Below are positions 35,286 through 44,764 of a DNA stretch of 64,000 nucleotides, piece after piece. The stretch comes from Symbioplanes lichenis (GTDB lineage: Bacteria > Actinomycetota > Actinomycetes > Mycobacteriales > Micromonosporaceae). The notes under the pieces were generated by a model. It had not been told where the DNA came from. It saw only the letters and a program-made list of their open reading frames with translations, and did no database searches. The stretch is from positions 682,001 through 746,000 of the forward strand of contig NZ_JAUZQD010000002.1 in the NCBI RefSeq assembly GCF_030709675.1, in the 5' to 3' direction. Both the position numbers and the translations under genes were made by a program. Numbering within the stretch: the first letter of the stretch is position 1; each line of letters opens with the position of its first letter.

Positions 35286-35818
35286 TGCATGGGTGAGGCC
35301 GTGCACTGCGCGTCGGCGCGCTCGATCAGCAGGTCCTCGGCCGTCGGGAAGCGGCGGTGCAGCGCGGCCACGGCGTGCTGGTACGCCAGCCGGTCGTACG
35401 GCTTCTCCTCGAGCCGCGTCACCGTGGCCCCCACCGCGCGGGCGAAGCCGGCCGGCCAGCGCACCCGGTGGACCGCCCGCACCACCCGGGTGTCGAGGTC
35501 GGCGAGGGTGATCCGTACGCCCCGGCCGGCGTCGACGCCCGGCGTGCCCTCCTCGGCGGCGATCAGGTGCGGGTGGTACGCCACCTGCGCCCACGGCAGC
35601 ACCGGCCCGAGCCGATAGAGCAGCACCCCGGTGTCGGCGCCGTCGATCCACGCGAACTGGGTCGGCGCCGTGGTCACCGCCTGCACCTCCAGCTCGTGCG
35701 GGCGCTTCAGCGCGATGAGCAGCTCCACCGGCGCCCCCATGACCATGGTCAGGGCCGGGCCCTCCGCGAGCCTGACGTCGGGATCCAGCCGGCTGCCCGT
35801 CTCGATGGTCGTGTGCAC
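35282..35818 (-). CDS. Hypothetical protein
   Basis: About 178 residues of unknown family. Visible segments are GSRLDPDVRLAEGPALTMVMG, APTQFAWIDGAD and a basic helical C-terminus (EKPYDRLAYQHAVAALHRRF). There is no signal peptide or membrane segment. I chose the GTG at 35818, which gives MHTTIETGSRLDP; a longer frame runs to 35875 into the promoter region of the next gene. Its stop overlaps the VOC stop region by four bases (convergent). Confidence 0.55.
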   Translation of the reverse strand: MHTTIETGSRLDPDVRLAEGPALTMVMGAPVELLIALKRPHELEVQAVTTAPTQFAWIDGADTGVLLYRLGPVLPWAQVAYHPHLIAAEEGTPGVDAGRGVRITLADLDTRVVRAVHRVRWPAGFARAVGATVTRLEEKPYDRLAYQHAVAALHRRFPTAEDLLIERADAQCTASPMH

Positions 35819-35886
35819 AGCCCCAGAATATCGGCGGACATGCCGTTCATTGGGTGTTATGGGCGAACTGCGCATACCGTAGGAAA

Positions 35887-36738
35887 GTGGACCCGAAAGG
35901 CATAAAGCGAGCAGTCCTCGTCATGGTCGCCCTGATGGCGGGCTGCACACCTGCCCCCGAGGCGCCTCCCGTCGTCACACCGACACCCTCGGAGAGCTTC
36001 CCGGCCGCCGCGCCGGCCCCGCGAGGGCTGCCGACGATCACCTACTTCAGGGCGCCGGCCGGCTTCCCCCGGGACACCGGAACCCTGGACACGACCGCCG
36101 TGCGGGGCGGGCTCCGGGCGTACCGGAAACTGGTGGTCTATGACGCCGTGGGCGGACGGCCGCGCGCGTACCTCCCGGCCTCGATCGGCGGGATGCCGGT
36201 GACCGTGCCGATCGTGCGGCGCCACCGGGGCTGGGTCGCGGTGCTGCTGCCGACGCTCAACCGGCGCCTCGGCTGGCTGCCGCACGGCGGCTGGCGTCCG
36301 CGGACGCTCGATGACCAGCTGATCCTGGATCCCCGCGCGCACCGGCTCACCTGGCTGCACGACGGGCGGCCGCACCGCCGGTGGACGGTGGCCGTCGGGT
36401 CGCGGCGCACGCCCACCCCGCCCGGCCGCACCTTCGTGCTGGGCCGGACCGCCACGAGCGGCGCGGTCTACGGCGGCGTCGACGCCCTGGCCCTGGGCGC
36501 GGTCCCGGACCGGCCTGATGCCGTGGCGCCCGGGCTGCGCGACGGTCACACCGGGATCCACGCGTGGACCGATCCGGGCGCGTTCGGCCGCAGCATCTCT
36601 AACGGCTGCATTCGCATGCCGGTGTCCGCCCAGCGCGAGTTGCTGCACCACATCGATCCCGGCACCATGGTCCACGTCATCGCGACGAACGGAAAAGGGC
36701 ACGGAGGAGTGACGGAAATAATGCGCCGGAAACAATGA
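35887..36738 (+). CDS. L,D-transpeptidase (YkuD family), putative lipoprotein
   Basis: A 283-residue exported protein. A short signal (KRAVLVMVALMAGC) ends in a lipobox-like MAGC, followed by a Pro/Thr-rich linker. The C-terminal half has the YkuD active site GIHAWTDPGAFGRSISNGCI, with the catalytic Cys near residue 240 and the conserved His upstream, followed by RM. Such enzymes make 3-3 peptidoglycan cross-links or anchor proteins to the wall. I chose the GTG at 35887 because it starts the signal peptide; AGGAAA lies close upstream. It stands alone, left of the polyketide cluster. Confidence 0.85.
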   Translation: MDPKGIKRAVLVMVALMAGCTPAPEAPPVVTPTPSESFPAAAPAPRGLPTITYFRAPAGFPRDTGTLDTTAVRGGLRAYRKLVVYDAVGGRPRAYLPASIGGMPVTVPIVRRHRGWVAVLLPTLNRRLGWLPHGGWRPRTLDDQLILDPRAHRLTWLHDGRPHRRWTVAVGSRRTPTPPGRTFVLGRTATSGAVYGGVDALALGAVPDRPDAVAPGLRDGHTGIHAWTDPGAFGRSISNGCIRMPVSAQRELLHHIDPGTMVHVIATNGKGHGGVTEIMRRKQ

Positions 36739-36748
36739 CCGGAAATGG

Positions 36749-38122
36749 TCAGACGGCGTCGCGCTGATCGGCGGTGAGATTGCCCCACGCCCCGGCCAGT
36801 TCGACCCGGGACGACACCTCGAGCTTGCGGAAGATCTTCTTGAGGTGGAACGCCACCGTGTGGCCGGAGATGTAGAGGCTCTGGCCCACCTGGTCGTTGG
36901 TGAGCCCCTGACTGACCAGGTCGGCGACGGAGAACTCGGTGTCGGTCAGGAAGCCGACCCGGTGCCCGTTGCGCCGCACCGGGCGCAGCGCGCGGCCGGA
37001 CCGCACACCGAGGTCGCGCAGCTTGCTCGTCACCCGGGCCAGGTCGCGGGGCGCGCCGGCCTCGCCGTAGCGGGTGGCCGCCTGCCGCAGCTGGGCGACG
37101 GCCGCATCGCGCCCGCCGCGCTGCCGCGAGATCAGCGCCGCCTGGTCCTCGGCGGCCGACGCCCCGGCCCAGCGGTCGAGGTGCAGCGCGGCGGCCGCGC
37201 GCAGCTTCTCCGGGCTCTTCTCGGCCAGCCCCTCGGCGTGCAGCGCGGCCGCGTGCAGGGAGCGGAACCCCCAGGACTCGCGCGCGATGGTGCCGGCGCG
37301 TTCCGCGCACCGCGCGGCGAGCTCTTCGTTGCCCGCGCCGCGGGCGACCCGGACCAGCCAGGCGGCGGCCGCGGGCTGGGCGGCCAGCAGTTCCGGGCCG
37401 AGCCGGTCGTCGACGATCAGGCGCTCGGCCAGGTGAGCGGCGCTGGCCGGGCCGGTGGCCGCCTCCACGACCAGGGCGGACGCCCAGGCGCTCTGGCCGG
37501 GCACGTAGGCGGTGCGGCCGATGAGGGCGTCGTCGCCGAGCAGCCGGGCGTACTGCAGCGCGGCGACCATGTCGGACTGCCGTACGGCGTTGACGGCCAG
37601 CACCGCGTGCAGGTTGGGCAGCAGGGCGTAGGCGCCGGACCGCTCGGCCACCTCCATGCCGACGGTCGCCCGCACGACCGCCTCGGCGGTCTCCCCGGAG
37701 GCGAGCGCGAACTCGGCCCGGGCCACCGCCCAGGCGGCATCGACGTCGTCGGACGCCTGGTCGTCGGCGGCGACCAGGAGGCGCGCCGCCCCGGCCAGCT
37801 CGCGCACCCGGATCAGCAGCAGCGCGTGCCACGCCTCGGCGAACGGCGCGCACTGGCCGTCGCAGCCGTTCCCGGCCGCCTCGGCGGCGAGGCCGAGGCC
37901 GGTCCGGACCGCGCCGGTGAGCCAGGCGGACACCGACAGCGCCAGCCGGCAGTCGCGGATCTCCCCCGCCAGCAGGGCCCGCGTGAACGGGTCGGACGGG
38001 CTGCCGAGAAGGGAGGACCGTACCTGGCACCGGCTTGACTTCATACGCCCATCGACCTCTCGCCCAGCGGACAAATTGCGAAGCAACGACTCAATGCTTC
38101 GCGCGGCCGGATCGATCGGCAT
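36749..38122 (-). CDS. LuxR-type transcriptional regulator without ATPase domain
   Basis: About 457 residues: a long helical, TPR-like N-terminal region rich in Ala, and a C-terminal LuxR HTH (FSVADLVSQGLTNDQVG, then ISGHTVAFHLKKIFRKLEV). It resembles the C-terminal half of LAL regulators but has no Walker motifs. I chose the ATG at 38122 (MPIDPAARSIES), which has GGAG upstream; an alternative ATG at 38044 gives 431 residues. It lies next to the MFS gene of the polyketide cluster and is probably a pathway-specific activator. It converges with the L,D-transpeptidase gene. Confidence 0.82.
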   Translation of the reverse strand: MPIDPAARSIESLLRNLSAGREVDGRMKSSRCQVRSSLLGSPSDPFTRALLAGEIRDCRLALSVSAWLTGAVRTGLGLAAEAAGNGCDGQCAPFAEAWHALLLIRVRELAGAARLLVAADDQASDDVDAAWAVARAEFALASGETAEAVVRATVGMEVAERSGAYALLPNLHAVLAVNAVRQSDMVAALQYARLLGDDALIGRTAYVPGQSAWASALVVEAATGPASAAHLAERLIVDDRLGPELLAAQPAAAAWLVRVARGAGNEELAARCAERAGTIARESWGFRSLHAAALHAEGLAEKSPEKLRAAAALHLDRWAGASAAEDQAALISRQRGGRDAAVAQLRQAATRYGEAGAPRDLARVTSKLRDLGVRSGRALRPVRRNGHRVGFLTDTEFSVADLVSQGLTNDQVGQSLYISGHTVAFHLKKIFRKLEVSSRVELAGAWGNLTADQRDAV

Positions 38123-38231
38123 GAGTAGTTTGACTCCATCTGGAGAGTCATGTGATCTTCCGCACAAATGATGGTAAGAGTGCTGACGAATTGCCGACAA
38201 AGAATGCGCGTGAACACGAAATGACGAGGAG

Positions 38232-39887
38232 TTATTGCCGGGCCGCTTCCTGCAGCCCGGACTCGCCCCGCAGCGGCACCGGCGGCCAGCTGAGCAGCAG
38301 GAGCAGTCCGGCCAGGGCGACGGCGGCCGCGGCGAGGAAGACGATGCCCATCGCGTCGGCGAAGGCCCGCTCGAAGGGGCGGCGCACCACGGCGGGCAGG
38401 GCCTGCAACACGTCGCTGTCGTGGACGACGACGTCGGTGGCCGCGGCGGTGTCCCGCTCGCGCAGGGCGACGGCGACCGTACGCGCATCGGGGTCGGCCG
38501 AGGTCGCCGCGACCTGCACCACCGCCGCCCGGAAGTCCGCCTCACCGCTGACCGCCGCCACCCGCCGCTCGACCGCCGCCGGGGTGCACACGAAGAACAG
38601 CGTCAGGAAGAACGCCAGCCCGAGCGTGCCGCCGAGCTGCCGGAAGAAGGTGACCGCCCCGGTCGACACGCCCATGTCCCGGGCCGGCAGCACGTTCTGC
38701 ACCGCGAGCGTGAGCGGCTGGTTGAACATCCCGACGCCGAACCCGAGGACCAGGGCGACCAGCTCGAAGGGCCACGACGCGTCGCCGGTGAGGAAGTAAA
38801 GCCCGGCCAGGCTCGCCACCGTCAGCACCCCGCCGGTCACCGCCTGCCCGCGATAGCGGCCGGTGCGCACGATCAGCTGCCCGGAGCACAGGGCGCCCAC
38901 GATCGCGCCCAGCATCGTCGGCAGCAGCCGGAACCCGGCCTCCATGGGGCCCATCCCGTGCGACACCTGGAAGAACTGGGGAATGATGCTGATGACGCCG
39001 ACCATGACCGTGCCGACGACGAACGCGACCAGCGTGCCCTTGACGAACGATCGGTTCGCGAAGACGCGCAGCGGCAGGAAGGCGCGCTCCCCGGCGATCT
39101 TGCCCGACCACACGTACGCGGCGGTGCTGACCGCGAAGACGGCGAAGCACCCGAGCGACGCGGCCGAGCCCCAGCCCCAGGCGCGGCCGAGCTCGGCGAC
39201 GATCAGCAGCGGGGCGACGCCGGCGACGAGCAGGACGCCGCCGGCCCAGTCCACGCGTACGCCCCCCGCCCGCACCCGGTCGAAGGTGAGCACCCGCACG
39301 ACGACCGCCAGCGTCGCCACGCTCAGCGGCACGTTGATCAGGAACACCCAGCGCCAGCCGGTGATCCCCAGGATGCTCGGCGCGCCGGCCAGGATCCCGC
39401 CGACCAGCGGGCCGAGCAGGTTGGCGCCGGTGAACACGGCCAGGAACCAGCCCTGGTACCGGGCCCGCTGCCGGGGCGCCACGATGTCCCCGAGGATCGT
39501 GAACGCCAGCGAGAACAGGCCGCCGGCGCCGATGCCCTGCACGCCCCGGAAGACGGCCAGCTGATAGATCGACGTGGCGCAGGCGCAGGCCAGCGAGCCG
39601 ACCGCGAAGATGCTGACCGCGGCGACGTAGCAGGGCTTGCGGCCGTACAGGTCGGACAGCTTGCCGAACAGCGGGGTGACGATCGTCGAGGTGGCCAGGT
39701 AGGCGGTGGTGACCCAGGCCAGCAGCTCGAAGTGGTGGAAGTGGTCGGCGATGGTCCGGATCGAGGTGGCGACGATCGTCTGGTCCAGGGCGCTCAGCGC
39801 GACGCCCATGAGCAGGCCGCACAGCACGACGAGGATCTGCCGGTGGGTCAGGCCGGCGTCGTCCGCGGGCCGCTGGGGGTCGGGCAT
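38232..39887 (-). CDS. MFS exporter, DHA2 family (14 helices)
   Basis: A 551-residue drug:H+ antiporter of the EmrB/QacA type. Typical features are ALDQTIVATSIRTIADHF in helix 1, FGKLSDLYGRKPCYV (motif A), GVQGIGAGGLF, GPLVGGILAG (motif C) and WRWVFLINVPL. It is the last gene of the thioesterase-cyclase-PrpD-P450 operon, six bases after the P450 gene, and probably exports the polyketide. Confidence 0.92.
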   Translation of the reverse strand: MPDPQRPADDAGLTHRQILVVLCGLLMGVALSALDQTIVATSIRTIADHFHHFELLAWVTTAYLATSTIVTPLFGKLSDLYGRKPCYVAAVSIFAVGSLACACATSIYQLAVFRGVQGIGAGGLFSLAFTILGDIVAPRQRARYQGWFLAVFTGANLLGPLVGGILAGAPSILGITGWRWVFLINVPLSVATLAVVVRVLTFDRVRAGGVRVDWAGGVLLVAGVAPLLIVAELGRAWGWGSAASLGCFAVFAVSTAAYVWSGKIAGERAFLPLRVFANRSFVKGTLVAFVVGTVMVGVISIIPQFFQVSHGMGPMEAGFRLLPTMLGAIVGALCSGQLIVRTGRYRGQAVTGGVLTVASLAGLYFLTGDASWPFELVALVLGFGVGMFNQPLTLAVQNVLPARDMGVSTGAVTFFRQLGGTLGLAFFLTLFFVCTPAAVERRVAAVSGEADFRAAVVQVAATSADPDARTVAVALRERDTAAATDVVVHDSDVLQALPAVVRRPFERAFADAMGIVFLAAAAVALAGLLLLLSWPPVPLRGESGLQEAARQ

Positions 39888-39893
39888 CGCGCC

Positions 39894-41207
39894 TCAGCGC
39901 ACCGGGGTGGGCGCGAGGGTGGCGGTCAGCCGGTTGAAGCCGCGCAGGTTGCGGGTCGGCTTGCGCTCGCCCGCGTCGACCAGCGCCAGGTCCGGGAAGC
40001 GGTCGTAGAGCGCCCGGAATCCGACCTCGCCCTCCATCTTGGCCAGCGCCGCGCCCAGGCAGTAGTGGATGCCGCTGGAGAAGGCCAGGTGCTTGCCGGC
40101 GTTGGCCCGGGTGACGTCGAAGGTGGCCGGGTCGGCGAAGACGTGCGGGTCCCGGTTGGCCGCGCCGAGCATGACCACCACGATCTCCCCGGCCACCAGG
40201 TCGGCCCCGGCGATCGTGGTGTCGCGCAGCGCCCGCCGCGAGATGCGCTGCACCGGCGACTCGATGCGCAGCATCTCGTCGACGGCGTTGGGCCACAGCT
40301 CGGGCCGCTCGGCCAGCACCGCGCGCTGGTCGGGGTGCTGCTCGAGCAGGGCGATGCCGTTGGCCATGAGGTTGACCGTGGTCTCCAGCCCGGCGGCGAG
40401 CACGAGCATCGTGGTGGCCAGCAGCTCCGCCTCGGTCAGCCGCCGCCCGTCGGCGTCGGTCGAGTTGACCAGGTCGGACATGATGTCCTGGCCGGGGTGG
40501 CGGCGCAGGTGGTCGAAGTGCCCGCGCAGCCAGTCCAGCAGCGCGTCGATGCGGCGCTGGTCGGCCAGGAACTGCCGCCGGGACATGCCCGGATCCAGCG
40601 GGCTGGCCGCGGCGTCGCTCCAGTCCAGGAACTGCTCGCTCATGTCGGTGGGCGCCCCGAGCATCTCGCAGATGACGACCGAGGGCAGTTGCGACGCGTA
40701 CGCCCGGACGATGTCGACCGGCTCGCGCAGGTCACGCGCCGCGATGTCGTCGAGCAGCGCCGCGGCGACCTCCTCGGTGCGCACCCGTAGCGCGTTGACC
40801 GCCTTGGCGCTGAACGCGCGCACGACCAGTTTGCGATAGCGGGTGTGGTACGGCGGGTCCACGGCGACCATCGACGGCGGCTCGAACACGCTGCGGGCGG
40901 CGCTCGGGGCCGACGCGGTCAGGATGCGCCGGATCGGGCCCGGCGCCCCGCCGAAGGTCGCGGCGCCCATCGCGTCGGAGCGCAGCACCTCGACGGCCAC
41001 GTCGTGGCGCACGGTCATCTTGCTGCCCAGCCCGCCGACGAACGGGTCGTCGGAGCGCATGGCGTCGTAGTGCGCGTACGGGTTCAGCCGCACCGCCGGG
41101 TCGGTCATGCGCCGCGTGGCGGGGTTGCCCTTGGCGGCCTGCCGGCGCATGGCCAGCCTGATCAGCCCGTGGGTGAGCATCCACCGCGCCGAGTCCGGAA
41201 GGTACAC
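39894..41207 (-). CDS. Cytochrome P450 of the polyketide cluster
   Basis: A 437-residue bacterial class I P450. The I helix reads LVLAAGLETTVN (AGxET), the K-helix ExxR is EMLR, and the heme loop FSSGIHYCLG holds the axial Cys383. The start is a GTG at 41207 preceded by GGGGAGA. It lies in the operon with the PrpD-like gene and MFS exporter. In the tautomycetin pathway a P450 makes the ketone next to the terminal diene; an equivalent late oxidation is the likely role here, by analogy. Needs ferredoxin partners, which are not in the window. Confidence 0.92.
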   Translation of the reverse strand: MYLPDSARWMLTHGLIRLAMRRQAAKGNPATRRMTDPAVRLNPYAHYDAMRSDDPFVGGLGSKMTVRHDVAVEVLRSDAMGAATFGGAPGPIRRILTASAPSAARSVFEPPSMVAVDPPYHTRYRKLVVRAFSAKAVNALRVRTEEVAAALLDDIAARDLREPVDIVRAYASQLPSVVICEMLGAPTDMSEQFLDWSDAAASPLDPGMSRRQFLADQRRIDALLDWLRGHFDHLRRHPGQDIMSDLVNSTDADGRRLTEAELLATTMLVLAAGLETTVNLMANGIALLEQHPDQRAVLAERPELWPNAVDEMLRIESPVQRISRRALRDTTIAGADLVAGEIVVVMLGAANRDPHVFADPATFDVTRANAGKHLAFSSGIHYCLGAALAKMEGEVGFRALYDRFPDLALVDAGERKPTRNLRGFNRLTATLAPTPVR

Positions 41208-41241
41208 GATCGTCTCCCCTGCTTCGTTGGCTCGCCGTGGG

Positions 41242-42654
41242 TCAGGCCCGCGCGCGCACCAGATCGGTGATCGCCGCCGGCCGGCTGTCCGAGCTGAGTC
41301 GCAGGACGAGCCCGGCCAGGGCGGTGGCGGTGGCGTCGTCGACGGCCCGGGCCGCGTTCATGCGGAACTTGGTGGTCAGCTCGTGCGCGCTGAGCGGGTT
41401 CTCCGGGCCGCCCCGGTTGTGGCTCACTCGTTCGCGCAGCACTTCCCCGCCGCTGAGCCGCACGGTGAGCACGGCCGGGAACTGGTGCGGGAAGATCCGC
41501 GTACATTCCGCGTCCGCCTCCGGGGTGACCAGGGCGGCCAGCGCCAGCCGGGCCGGGTCGGCGACCGCGGCGTCGGTGAAGTCCTCGTGCGACAGTCCGA
41601 GCCCGCCACCACGGCCCAGCAGCGCGGCGGCCACCGTGTACGGGCCGCTGAACGCGCCGTGGTAGCCCGACAGCGGCCGCCGCTTGTCCGCCAGCGGCTC
41701 GGCGATCGTGCGCAGCACCGGCTCGGGCACGCCCAGCGTGATGCCGGTGATCGTGGCCGGGTCCAGCCCCGCCCCGCGCAGCCGCAGCGCCGCGTCCACC
41801 CCGGCGTGGGTGAAGTGGTTGCAGGGGTAGGGCTTGACGAACAGGCGGTCGCTCTCCCACCGCTCGCCGAGCCCGCCGGTGACCGCGCCGATGTCGAAGC
41901 GGTCGCCGCAGAAGGCGCGCAGCAGCCCGAAGCGGCCCTCGAGCACGGTGGGCGGGCCGGTCAGCCCGTGCCGGGCCAGGGTGGCGGCGACCACGCCGGC
42001 GTGCGCGGCCCAGCCGCAGTGCACCCGCTTGACCGTGCCGCCGGTCCGGTTGGCCTCGATGACGCCCGAGCCCATGCTCGACGCGATGCCGATCGCCGAG
42101 GTGAGCTGGTCGGCGGTCAGCCCGGCGAGCATCCCGGCGGCGACCGCGGCGCCGACCGTGCCGCAGATCGCGGTGGCGTGCTGCCCCCGGTCGAAGAAGA
42201 TCGAGTTCGCGTGTTCCCGGTCGTAGGCCGCCATGCCCAGCCGGCAGGTCACCTCGACCCCCACGGCGACGGCGTCGAGGAAGGCGGGCCCGGAGACGTC
42301 GTCCTGCTCCGCGACGGCCAGCGCGGCCGGGACCACGGCGGCCGAGGGGTGCAGCACCGAGGGCAGGTGCGTGTCGTCGAAATCGAGGGAGTGCCCGAGC
42401 GTGCCGTTGACCAGCGCGGCCGAGGGCGCGGGGAGCCGGGTGGCCGAGCCGATCGCCGTGGCCACCGGATGACCGCCCCACTCGCCCACGGTCGCGGCGA
42501 CCACCTCGGCCGGGCGTTCGGACAGCGCGGCGAGGCAGATGCCCAGCAGGTCCAGCACCCGCCCGGCGACCTCGTCGCGGCGGGCGGTGCTCAGGCCGTC
42601 CTTGGCGACCCGGGCCGCGAGGGCGCCGAGCTGTTCGGCGGGCGTCGCGCTCAT
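41242..42654 (-). CDS. MmgE/PrpD-family protein (putative dehydratase)
   Basis: A 470-residue protein of the MmgE/PrpD family (2-methylcitrate dehydratase and relatives). Conserved stretches are LVNGTLGHSLDFDDTH, HPSAAVVPAALAVAE, GTVKRVHCGWAAHAGV, GRFGLLRAFCG, FVKPYPCNHFTHAGVDAAL and FPAVLTVRLSGGEVL. In this cluster the likely substrate is the beta-hydroxy acid released from the PKS: dehydration followed by UbiD-catalysed decarboxylation would give a terminal diene, the job proposed for a PrpD-like partner in tautomycetin biosynthesis. The ATG overlaps the upstream cyclase stop by ATGA. Confidence 0.9.
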   Translation of the reverse strand: MSATPAEQLGALAARVAKDGLSTARRDEVAGRVLDLLGICLAALSERPAEVVAATVGEWGGHPVATAIGSATRLPAPSAALVNGTLGHSLDFDDTHLPSVLHPSAAVVPAALAVAEQDDVSGPAFLDAVAVGVEVTCRLGMAAYDREHANSIFFDRGQHATAICGTVGAAVAAGMLAGLTADQLTSAIGIASSMGSGVIEANRTGGTVKRVHCGWAAHAGVVAATLARHGLTGPPTVLEGRFGLLRAFCGDRFDIGAVTGGLGERWESDRLFVKPYPCNHFTHAGVDAALRLRGAGLDPATITGITLGVPEPVLRTIAEPLADKRRPLSGYHGAFSGPYTVAAALLGRGGGLGLSHEDFTDAAVADPARLALAALVTPEADAECTRIFPHQFPAVLTVRLSGGEVLRERVSHNRGGPENPLSAHELTTKFRMNAARAVDDATATALAGLVLRLSSDSRPAAITDLVRARA

Positions 42655-43463
42655 GCGCTCACCACCGCGAGGGGGCGGATCGGCGAGCCCGTGCCGCCGA
42701 CGATGCGCAGCGGCGCCACCACGATGGCGAACGCGGTCAGTCCCGCGGCGGCCGCGTCCTCCAGGTTGAGGTGCTCCATGATGTGGATGCCGTGCTCGAC
42801 CAGCAGCAGCCGGTGCACCGGCAGGGTCCGGTGGCCCTCGCCCGGGGGGATCCGCTCGTACGCGGTCGTGTCGGCGCCCGTGGCCACGATCTCGTGCGCC
42901 GCCAGCCAGGCGGCCGCGTCCTCGCCGATGCCGGGTACGCCGCTCGCCCGCCCCAGATACGTCCCGGCGTCCGCGAAGTGGGTCGCCCAGCCGGTGCGCA
43001 CCACGACGACACCGCCCGGTTCCGGGGCCGCCCCGGCCCGCTCGGCGGCGTCCTCGAGGTCGCGCCGGGTCACCTCGTAGCCGGGGTCGAGCACCTTCAC
43101 CCCCCGGGTGCCCGCGACGTCGAGCAGCACCGCCCGGGTGATCAGGGGCGGGATCAGCTCGGCGCCCAGCTCGGAGAACGCGCCGCCGCGCTGGGCCGCC
43201 TCGGCGTCCACGCCGCCGTGCAGCCGGCCGTCCTGGCTGACGTGCGCCAGCGCGTCGATGTGGGTGCCCACGTGCCCGCCGGTGACGATCACCTCGTTGC
43301 TGGCCGAGCCGCCGTCGGGCCGGACCTGGTCGCCGTGCCGGCGGGCCAGGGTCATCCGGAAGCCGGGATGGTTGGGCGAGCAGGGCATCCCGGTGAACAG
43401 GGGCTGGCCGAGCTCGATCGTGCGTACCCCGGCGGCCAGCGCGGCCAGCAAGGCGTCGGTCAT
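42651..43463 (-). CDS. Cyclase-family metal-dependent hydrolase (PF04199)
   Basis: A 270-residue protein of the kynurenine formamidase-like 'cyclase' family. The metal-binding motif GGHVGTHIDALAHV supplies His64, His68, Asp70 and His74. Further family features are VLLDVAG, VVVRTGWATHF and the late HIMEHLNLED. Members hydrolyse amides or esters or catalyse cyclisation and dehydration. It is coupled by four bases to the PrpD-like gene and lies 28 bases after the thioesterase gene. A role in lactone or anhydride formation or opening is possible; the substrate is unknown. Confidence 0.88.
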   Translation of the reverse strand: MTDALLAALAAGVRTIELGQPLFTGMPCSPNHPGFRMTLARRHGDQVRPDGGSASNEVIVTGGHVGTHIDALAHVSQDGRLHGGVDAEAAQRGGAFSELGAELIPPLITRAVLLDVAGTRGVKVLDPGYEVTRRDLEDAAERAGAAPEPGGVVVVRTGWATHFADAGTYLGRASGVPGIGEDAAAWLAAHEIVATGADTTAYERIPPGEGHRTLPVHRLLLVEHGIHIMEHLNLEDAAAAGLTAFAIVVAPLRIVGGTGSPIRPLAVVSA

Positions 43464-43491
43464 GTGTCACCCCTGGGTCGTCGGACGTGCC

Positions 43492-44271
43492 TCAGCCGCG
43501 GGTCCGCGCCTGCACGGTGCTCAGCCGCCGGGCCAGCAGGTCGATGACGGCCGCGGCCCGCTCGACGAGGTAGAAGTGCCCTCCGGGGAACACCTTCAGC
43601 TCGGCCGGCCCGGTGGTGTGCTGCGCCCAGGCCCGGGCCTCGTCGACGGTGACCCGCGGATCGTCGTCGCCGACCAGCACGGTCACCGGGCAGTCGAGCC
43701 GCTCGGCCGGATCGTGGCGGTACTGCTCGATCGCCCGGTAGTCGCTGCGGATCGCCGGCAGGACCAGCGCCAGCACCTCGGGGTCGGCCAGCATGCCCTG
43801 GTGCGGCCCGCCGAGGCGGCGTAGCTCCGCCACGATCTGCGCGTCCGGGGACCGGTGCACGCTCTCGTCGCGGTGCCGGGAGGGGGCGCGGCGGCCGGAG
43901 ACGAACAGGCGCGCCGGGGCGGGCAGCCCGGCCCGGGCCAGCCGGAGGGCGACCTCGTAGCCGAGCACGGCGCCCATGCTGTGCCCGAACAGCGCCAGCG
44001 GCCGGTCGTCGAGGTGGCGCAGGACGGCGAAGATCTCGTCGGCGTAGGCGCCGACCGAGTCGATGGCGGGCTCGTGGCGGCGGTCCTGGCGGCCCGGGTA
44101 CTGCACGGCCATGACCTCGACGTCCGCGCCGAACGCGCGGGCCAGCGGGAAGAAGAAGCTCGCGGAGCCGCCGGCGTGCGGCAGGCAGACCAGCCGCACC
44201 GTGGCGCCCGGGGCCGGATGGAAAGTCCTCACCCATTTCTGGAAATGCTCGGGTGAGCTCTTCACGGCCAT
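43492..44271 (-). CDS. Type II thioesterase
   Basis: A 259-residue alpha/beta-hydrolase of the GrsT/type II thioesterase family: VCLPHAGGSASFFFPLAR, VQYPGRQDRR, nucleophile Ser98 in GHSMG, the catalytic Asp in VGDDDPRV and His in PGGHFYL. Such enzymes clear misprimed acyl groups from PKS carrier proteins. The ATG at 44271 follows GAGGAG. It is the first gene of the leftward operon that also holds the cyclase, PrpD-like, P450 and MFS genes, divergent from the LAL regulator. Confidence 0.93.
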   Translation of the reverse strand: MAVKSSPEHFQKWVRTFHPAPGATVRLVCLPHAGGSASFFFPLARAFGADVEVMAVQYPGRQDRRHEPAIDSVGAYADEIFAVLRHLDDRPLALFGHSMGAVLGYEVALRLARAGLPAPARLFVSGRRAPSRHRDESVHRSPDAQIVAELRRLGGPHQGMLADPEVLALVLPAIRSDYRAIEQYRHDPAERLDCPVTVLVGDDDPRVTVDEARAWAQHTTGPAELKVFPGGHFYLVERAAAVIDLLARRLSTVQARTRG

Positions 44272-44764
44272 TCTTCTCCTCGGGCTCATTCCTTTTCCGG
44301 CACGCCGGGACATCGTGCCTGCCCGGGCCCGCCCGCCGCTATCCTCCGACCTGGTAGTCGCCGTCCCGGCCGCCCGGCGGCGTGCTGGATCACGCAAGAC
44401 GGGACACAGTGGACTTTGATGGACTTCAAAGCCAGCACCCCTTGACATCCACAAATCAGCAGCTCACAGCGTTTTGCCGACGAGCGGAAAGGACGGACGT
44501 GCGCGGCACTCTGCCCTCGCGTGCCCTGCGCGGTGTGCACTTGTGGACCTTGCGCCTTCAACCGACGGCCGGTTAGGTTTGCGGTGTCGTCACATTTGTC
44601 GCGACCATTAACGACGGGTGGCGATTCGTAGTGGCGTCTTATCTCGCCGAGGGAGACACCGTTGTCAGCGTGTACTGGCGTGGCCCGGACGACGGCCGGC
44701 GGAGCCCCGCGATGAGCATCGGTGATCCCACGCACCAAGAGGACCCGGCATTCGCGGGAACGGC
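44272..44764. promoter_or_regulatory. Divergent regulatory region of the polyketide cluster
   Basis: A 493-bp spacer between the thioesterase operon and the LAL regulator gene. An inverted repeat CTTTGA-6 nt-TCAAAG lies at 44414-44431, and a related element (GGACCTTG with CTTCAA) lies at 44545-44561. TTGACA at 44442-44447 could be a -35 hexamer, but no good -10 follows. A 45-codon frame (GTG 44631 to TGA 44768) overlaps the regulator start by GTGA and may be a leader or chance. No other gene is seen. Confidence 0.45.

Noticed and set aside
38123..38545. Extension of the LuxR frame to 598 codons
   Set aside because: It would run through the end of the MFS gene and reads as Arg/Pro/Ser-rich shadow sequence.
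44442..44470. TTGACA as a firm promoter
   Set aside because: No convincing -10 hexamer follows at the proper distance; kept only as a remark in the regulatory region.
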